Origin: Actinomycetes bacterium
Lineage (GTDB): Bacteria > Actinomycetota > Acidimicrobiia > Acidimicrobiales > UBA8190
Reading direction: 5' to 3'
DNA: 11,304 bases
Assembly: GCA_021779775.1 (NCBI GenBank)
Contig: JAJYAB010000030.1
Coordinates: 1-11,304, forward strand
Positions 6,982 to 11,304 of the stretch are shown one piece after another. Within the stretch, counting starts at the first letter, position 1; the number at the start of each line of letters is the position of its first letter. A model generated the notes under the pieces. That model was not told where the DNA came from. It ran no database searches and saw only the letters and a list, made by a program, of their open reading frames with translations. Position numbers and translations under genes: made by a program.

Positions 6982-7596
6982 GTGACCCAGGCCCTCACGG
7001 TGGACCAGCCCGTGCCCGCCAAGCGTCACGTTCCGGACCGGCCACCGTTGCTGGCCGTCGGCGTGATGATCTGGCTCGGCTCGGAATTGATGTTCTTCAG
7101 CAGTCTCTTCGCTGCTTTCTTCACCATCCGTGCCCATGCCCAGCACTGGCCGCCGCTGGCTGGAGGCAAGCTCGACTACGTGCAGGCGGGGATATTCAGC
7201 GTGGTCCTCATCGCGTCGAGCCCCACGTTCCAGCTCGGTGTGTGGGACATCGAGAAGGGCGACCGGCGCAAGGCGAGGATCTGGATCTGGGTGAGCTTCG
7301 TCATGGGACTGGCGTTCATCGGGAACACCCTCTACGAGTGGCACGACTTCCTGAGCAAGGGCATCGCTCCGCACACCAGCTCCTACTGGTCGCTGTTCTT
7401 CATCATGACGGGTATCCACGGGCTGCACGTCACCCTTGGCCTGATCGCCATGCTGTTCCTCCTCGGGCGGATGAAGGGCGCAGCCGGCGATCCCGGCGAG
7501 GTCAACGTCTTCCAGGCGGTGGGCTACTACTGGCACTTCGTCGACTTCATGTGGCTGGGTATCGCCGGCTGCCTGTTCCTGCTGAAGGCCACCTGA
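6982..7596 (+). CDS. ctaE: Cytochrome c oxidase subunit III (aa3 type)
   Basis: Subunit III is a membrane protein of the haem-copper oxidase that receives electrons from the bc complex. It does not hold the metal centres but stabilises the catalytic core. The protein is 204 residues from GTG 6982, matching the short five-helix bacterial form. After a polar N-terminus, GVMIWLGSELMFFSSLFAAFF gives the first helix with the conserved Glu at residue 35. Further hydrophobic segments follow, with GIHGLHVTLG and VGYYWHFVDFMWLGI being classic subunit III sequences. It opens the ctaE-qcrC-qcrA-qcrB cluster known from actinobacteria; qcrC begins 2 bases after its stop codon starts a 1-base gap, so coupled translation is likely. 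The catalytic subunits ctaC and ctaD are not in this window. Confidence 0.95.
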   Translation: MTQALTVDQPVPAKRHVPDRPPLLAVGVMIWLGSELMFFSSLFAAFFTIRAHAQHWPPLAGGKLDYVQAGIFSVVLIASSPTFQLGVWDIEKGDRRKARIWIWVSFVMGLAFIGNTLYEWHDFLSKGIAPHTSSYWSLFFIMTGIHGLHVTLGLIAMLFLLGRMKGAAGDPGEVNVFQAVGYYWHFVDFMWLGIAGCLFLLKAT

Positions 7597-7597
7597 C

Positions 7598-8497
7598 GTG
7601 CGGGTGCAGGTCCCCGACCGACGTCAGATCCGGGTGCGTCACCTCGTCCCGGCGTTCGTCGTGGCGGGTATGGCTGTGGTCGGGCTGGTCACCAGCGCTG
7701 CCTCGGGGGACTCCCCGAGGTCCGCAGCCGGGCCCCCGGCCGGCGCCATCTCGACCCCGACCACACCGGTGCCCGCTGCATCCCTGGCACGTCCGAGTGC
7801 ATCCCTGGCACGTCCGAGCGTCCGGTCCCCGATCACCTACCGCACCCCGACGGCTATCGGCCAGGGCGGCGCCCTCTACCAGACCAACTGCTCGAGCTGC
7901 CACGGTCCCGCCGCCGGCGGCAGCTCGGTCGCTCCGAGCCTGCAGGGGGTCGGGGCGGCCACCATCGATTTCTGGGTGTCCACCGGGCGTATGCCCCTTG
8001 CCAACGCAGCGACGCAGGCCACGCGTAAGGTGCCGCGCTTCGATCGCCAACAGACCCTGGCCATCGTGGCCTACGTCACCTCGCAAGGCCCGAACTACGG
8101 TCCGGGAATCCCGAGCGTCGACACCAAGTCGGCGTCGCTGCCCGAGGGCGAGTCGATGTTCGTCCTGAATTGCGCCGCCTGCCACACGATCACCGGGTCG
8201 GGCGATGCCCTGGGCAACGGGGCCTACGCGCCGAACCTGCATGAAGCGACGGCCACCCAGGTGGCCGAGGCCATCCGCACCGGTCCGGGGAACATGCCCC
8301 GTTTCGGCCCCGGCCAGCTGAGCGACAAGCAGGTTGCCGACGTGGTGGCCTATGTCACCGGCCCGATCAAGCACCCTGACAACATCGGCGGCCTTGGCCT
8401 CGGCGGCATCGGGCCGGTCGCCGAAGGGTTCGTCGCCTTGCTCTTCGGGGTGGGCGTCATGATGCTGATGGCCTTCTGGCTGGGAGAGCGAGCGTGA
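7598..8497 (+). CDS. qcrC: Two-haem cytochrome c subunit of the cytochrome bc complex
   Basis: QcrC is the membrane-anchored dihaem cytochrome c of the actinobacterial bc complex; it passes electrons from the Rieske centre directly to the aa3 oxidase. The protein is 299 residues from GTG 7598, one base after the ctaE stop. An N-terminal hydrophobic segment lies at about 14-36. A Pro/Ala/Ser-rich linker at about 37-80 contains a duplicated ASLARPS. Two CxxCH haem sites follow: CSSCH at 98-102 and CAACH at 192-196. Met residues in GRMPLA and GNMPRF are likely sixth ligands. The C-terminal segment VALLFGVGVMMLMAFWL anchors the protein. Its TGA overlaps the qcrA GTG by four bases (GTGA). All key residues are present. 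Confidence 0.95.
   Translation: MRVQVPDRRQIRVRHLVPAFVVAGMAVVGLVTSAASGDSPRSAAGPPAGAISTPTTPVPAASLARPSASLARPSVRSPITYRTPTAIGQGGALYQTNCSSCHGPAAGGSSVAPSLQGVGAATIDFWVSTGRMPLANAATQATRKVPRFDRQQTLAIVAYVTSQGPNYGPGIPSVDTKSASLPEGESMFVLNCAACHTITGSGDALGNGAYAPNLHEATATQVAEAIRTGPGNMPRFGPGQLSDKQVADVVAYVTGPIKHPDNIGGLGLGGIGPVAEGFVALLFGVGVMMLMAFWLGERA
7777..7818 (+). repeat. Perfect 2 x 21-base tandem repeat inside qcrC
   Basis: The 21 bases at 7777-7797 are repeated exactly at 7798-7818. Being a multiple of three, the repeat keeps the frame and duplicates ASLARPS in the flexible linker between the N-terminal anchor and the first haem domain. Exact identity points to a recent slippage duplication, or to an assembly effect at a short repeat. 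Confidence 0.9.
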
Positions 8498-9461
8498 CCG
8501 ACGTGAAGGAAGGGGCTTCCGGACCGGGTCCGGAAGCCCGTCACCAGACGGTGCCGGACGACGAGATGTTCCCCGTCGCCTCGTTCGACGACCCCCACCT
8601 GCAGCCGGCGGCCAAGCATGTCCGGCGGGCCGAAGGGGTGGCTGGCCTCTTCCTCGTGATCGGGTTCTTGGGCTTTGCCGCCTACGGGGCGTCGTACTGG
8701 CAGAACTGGTCGAACGTCCTGCAGGGGGCGTTCCTCGGCGTGGGGCTCTTCGCCTTCGGATTCGGCATGTCCGCGTGGGGCAAGTACCTGTTGCCCCAGG
8801 GCCCGTTCGTCGAGGAGCGCCACCCCAACGCCTCGACGGAGGCCGAGGTCGATGCCATGGCGGCCGCCGTGGTCGGCCGGGGCGCCATGATGTTCCGCCG
8901 GCGGGGGTTCCTCGGCGGCATCCTGGGGGCCGGAGCCGGGGTGATGGGTGTGGTGATGGCCTTCCCCCTGCTGCGCTCCCTGGGGCCGGTGCCCAAGCAG
9001 AGCTTCGACCACACCCACTGGAAGAAGGGTTCGCGGGTTGTGGACTTCAACGGCAAGCTGGTTCGGGCTGACGACATCCTGACCGGCGGCTCGCTCACCG
9101 TGTTCCCCGAAGGGTATGTCGGCAACGCGATGGACCAGACGATCATCGTCCGGCCCACCACGAGCAACGTCGTCACGAAGGCGGGCCGCGAGACGTGGGC
9201 GCCCCGGGGCAACCTCGCCTTCTCCAAGGTGTGCACCCACGCCGGATGCCCCGTGGGCCTGTACCAGGAGCAGACGCAGCAGCTGCTCTGCCCCTGCCAC
9301 CAGTCACTGTTCGACGTGGGGCAGGGCCGACCGGCTGTCCCGGTGTTCGGCCCGGCGCCCCGCCCGCTGCCCCAGTTGCCGCTGTACATCGACGCCGGTG
9401 GCTACCTGCGGGCGCAGGGCGACTATCACGAACCTGTCGGCCCCGGATTCTGGGAGCGCTC

Positions 9462-9465
<4 letters not shown>
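8494..9465 (+). CDS. qcrA: Rieske iron-sulfur subunit of the cytochrome bc complex
   Basis: QcrA takes electrons from menaquinol through a [2Fe-2S] cluster and passes them to QcrC. The protein is 323 residues from GTG 8494, which overlaps the qcrC stop. It has three hydrophobic segments (about 48-68, 76-96 and 140-160), the actinobacterial layout rather than the single anchor of mitochondrial Rieske proteins. RRRGFLG at 135-141 before the third segment resembles a twin-arginine signal, as described for the Streptomyces Rieske protein. The cluster motifs are CTHAGC (247-252) and CPCHQS (266-271). By family rule the ligands are C247, H249, C266 and H269, and C252-C268 form the disulfide. The usual Gly after the second His is Gln here. 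Its TGA overlaps the qcrB GTG (GTGA). Confidence 0.95.
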
Positions 9466-11026
<1,561 letters not shown>

Positions 11027-11027
<1 letters not shown>

Positions 11028-11078
11028 CCGGCGGCAGCGCTGCCGGTGGTACCATTCGCAGCGGCGGCTGCCGCCGGT
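11027..11078 (+). terminator. Inverted repeat after qcrB, possible terminator
   Basis: ACCGGCGGCAGC (11027-11038) and GCTGCCGCCGGT (11067-11078) are exact reverse complements, 12 base pairs with a 28-base loop. An alternative shorter hairpin folds on GGCAGCGCTGCC (11033-11044). The first arm starts at the last base of the qcrB stop codon. No run of T follows, so classic intrinsic termination is doubtful, although actinobacterial terminators often lack it. The second arm lies close to the suspected junction with foreign sequence. Confidence 0.5.
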
Positions 11079-11096
11079 GTACCTGCACCCCGTTGA

Positions 11097-11304
11097 CGAG
11101 GTCGCCTGGCCCGGGGGCTCTACCAGATGGAGTACCCCGACCAGATCACCAACTCGATCCAGAGCATCTTCCCCGGCTTCGTGCTGCAGCAGATACTCAA
11201 CTCCATCGGCACGCGCCAGGTCATCACGCGCGGCGTCAACGACTGCGAGCTGGTGTGGACGCTGCTCGGCTTCGAGGACGACACCGAGGAGCAGACCTAC
11301 GTGC
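11097..11304 (+). CDS. Aromatic-ring-hydroxylating dioxygenase large-subunit fragment (both ends missing)
   Basis: From just after a TGA at 11094-11096 to the window edge, one frame reads as part of the catalytic domain of a Rieske non-haem iron dioxygenase alpha subunit of the benzoate, anthranilate or salicylate hydroxylase kind. LYQMEYPDQITNSIQ, SIFPGFVLQQI and ELVWTLLGFEDDTEEQ match that family. In such enzymes this block follows the iron-binding His-His-Asp region in the polypeptide, so the Rieske domain and the iron site should lie upstream, yet no such sequence exists there: the frame is stopped and qcrB is only about 70 bases away. The fragment could not work alone. The substrate cannot be inferred. 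It is either a chimeric contig end or a decayed or inserted gene remnant; I favour the former because the other window end shows the same pattern. Confidence 0.72.

Overview
The window is a very GC-rich stretch whose core, about 230 to 11,030, is a coherent piece of an actinobacterial chromosome. The signs are a ctaE-qcrC-qcrA-qcrB cluster with a two-haem cytochrome c and a three-membrane-segment Rieske protein, heavy use of GTG starts, 1- to 4-base gene overlaps and strong G/C third-position bias. The gene order and the Lnt-like sequence would suit the Acidimicrobiia, but that placement is an inference that no search has tested.

Layout. On the minus strand a tightly packed unit runs from about 4551 down to the left edge: hemE (uroporphyrinogen decarboxylase), hemH (ferrochelatase), hemG (FAD-dependent porphyrinogen oxidase) and an lnt-like gene (apolipoprotein N-acyltransferase). 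Its members overlap by 1-4 bases or lie 2 bases apart. A divergent control region of about 120 bases, holding a 2 x 16-base imperfect tandem repeat, separates hemE from a plus-strand gene for a HelD-type UvrD-family ATPase (4675-6903). After a 78-base gap comes the plus-strand respiratory unit: ctaE (oxidase subunit III), qcrC, qcrA and qcrB, again with 1-base gaps or 4-base overlaps. A 12-base perfect inverted repeat follows qcrB.

How it fits together. hemE, hemG and hemH make haem, and the ctaE-qcrCAB products form part of the cytochrome bc-aa3 respiratory chain that consumes it. HelD, an RNA polymerase-associated ATPase, sits between the two blocks. hemQ/chdC, ctaC, ctaD and ctaF are not in the window.

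The two ends do not fit the core. At the left edge the lnt reading frame changes, in frame and without a stop, from Lnt sequence to glycosyltransferase family 2 sequence just after the nitrilase domain begins. At the right edge, soon after the hairpin, the sequence becomes a fragment of a Rieske-type aromatic-ring-hydroxylating dioxygenase large subunit without a visible start. Foreign-looking sequence within about 230 bases of both ends is most simply explained by chimeric contig ends; a real fusion or insertion is the less likely alternative. I found no CRISPR array, tRNA, rRNA, insertion sequence or clearly undescribed system.
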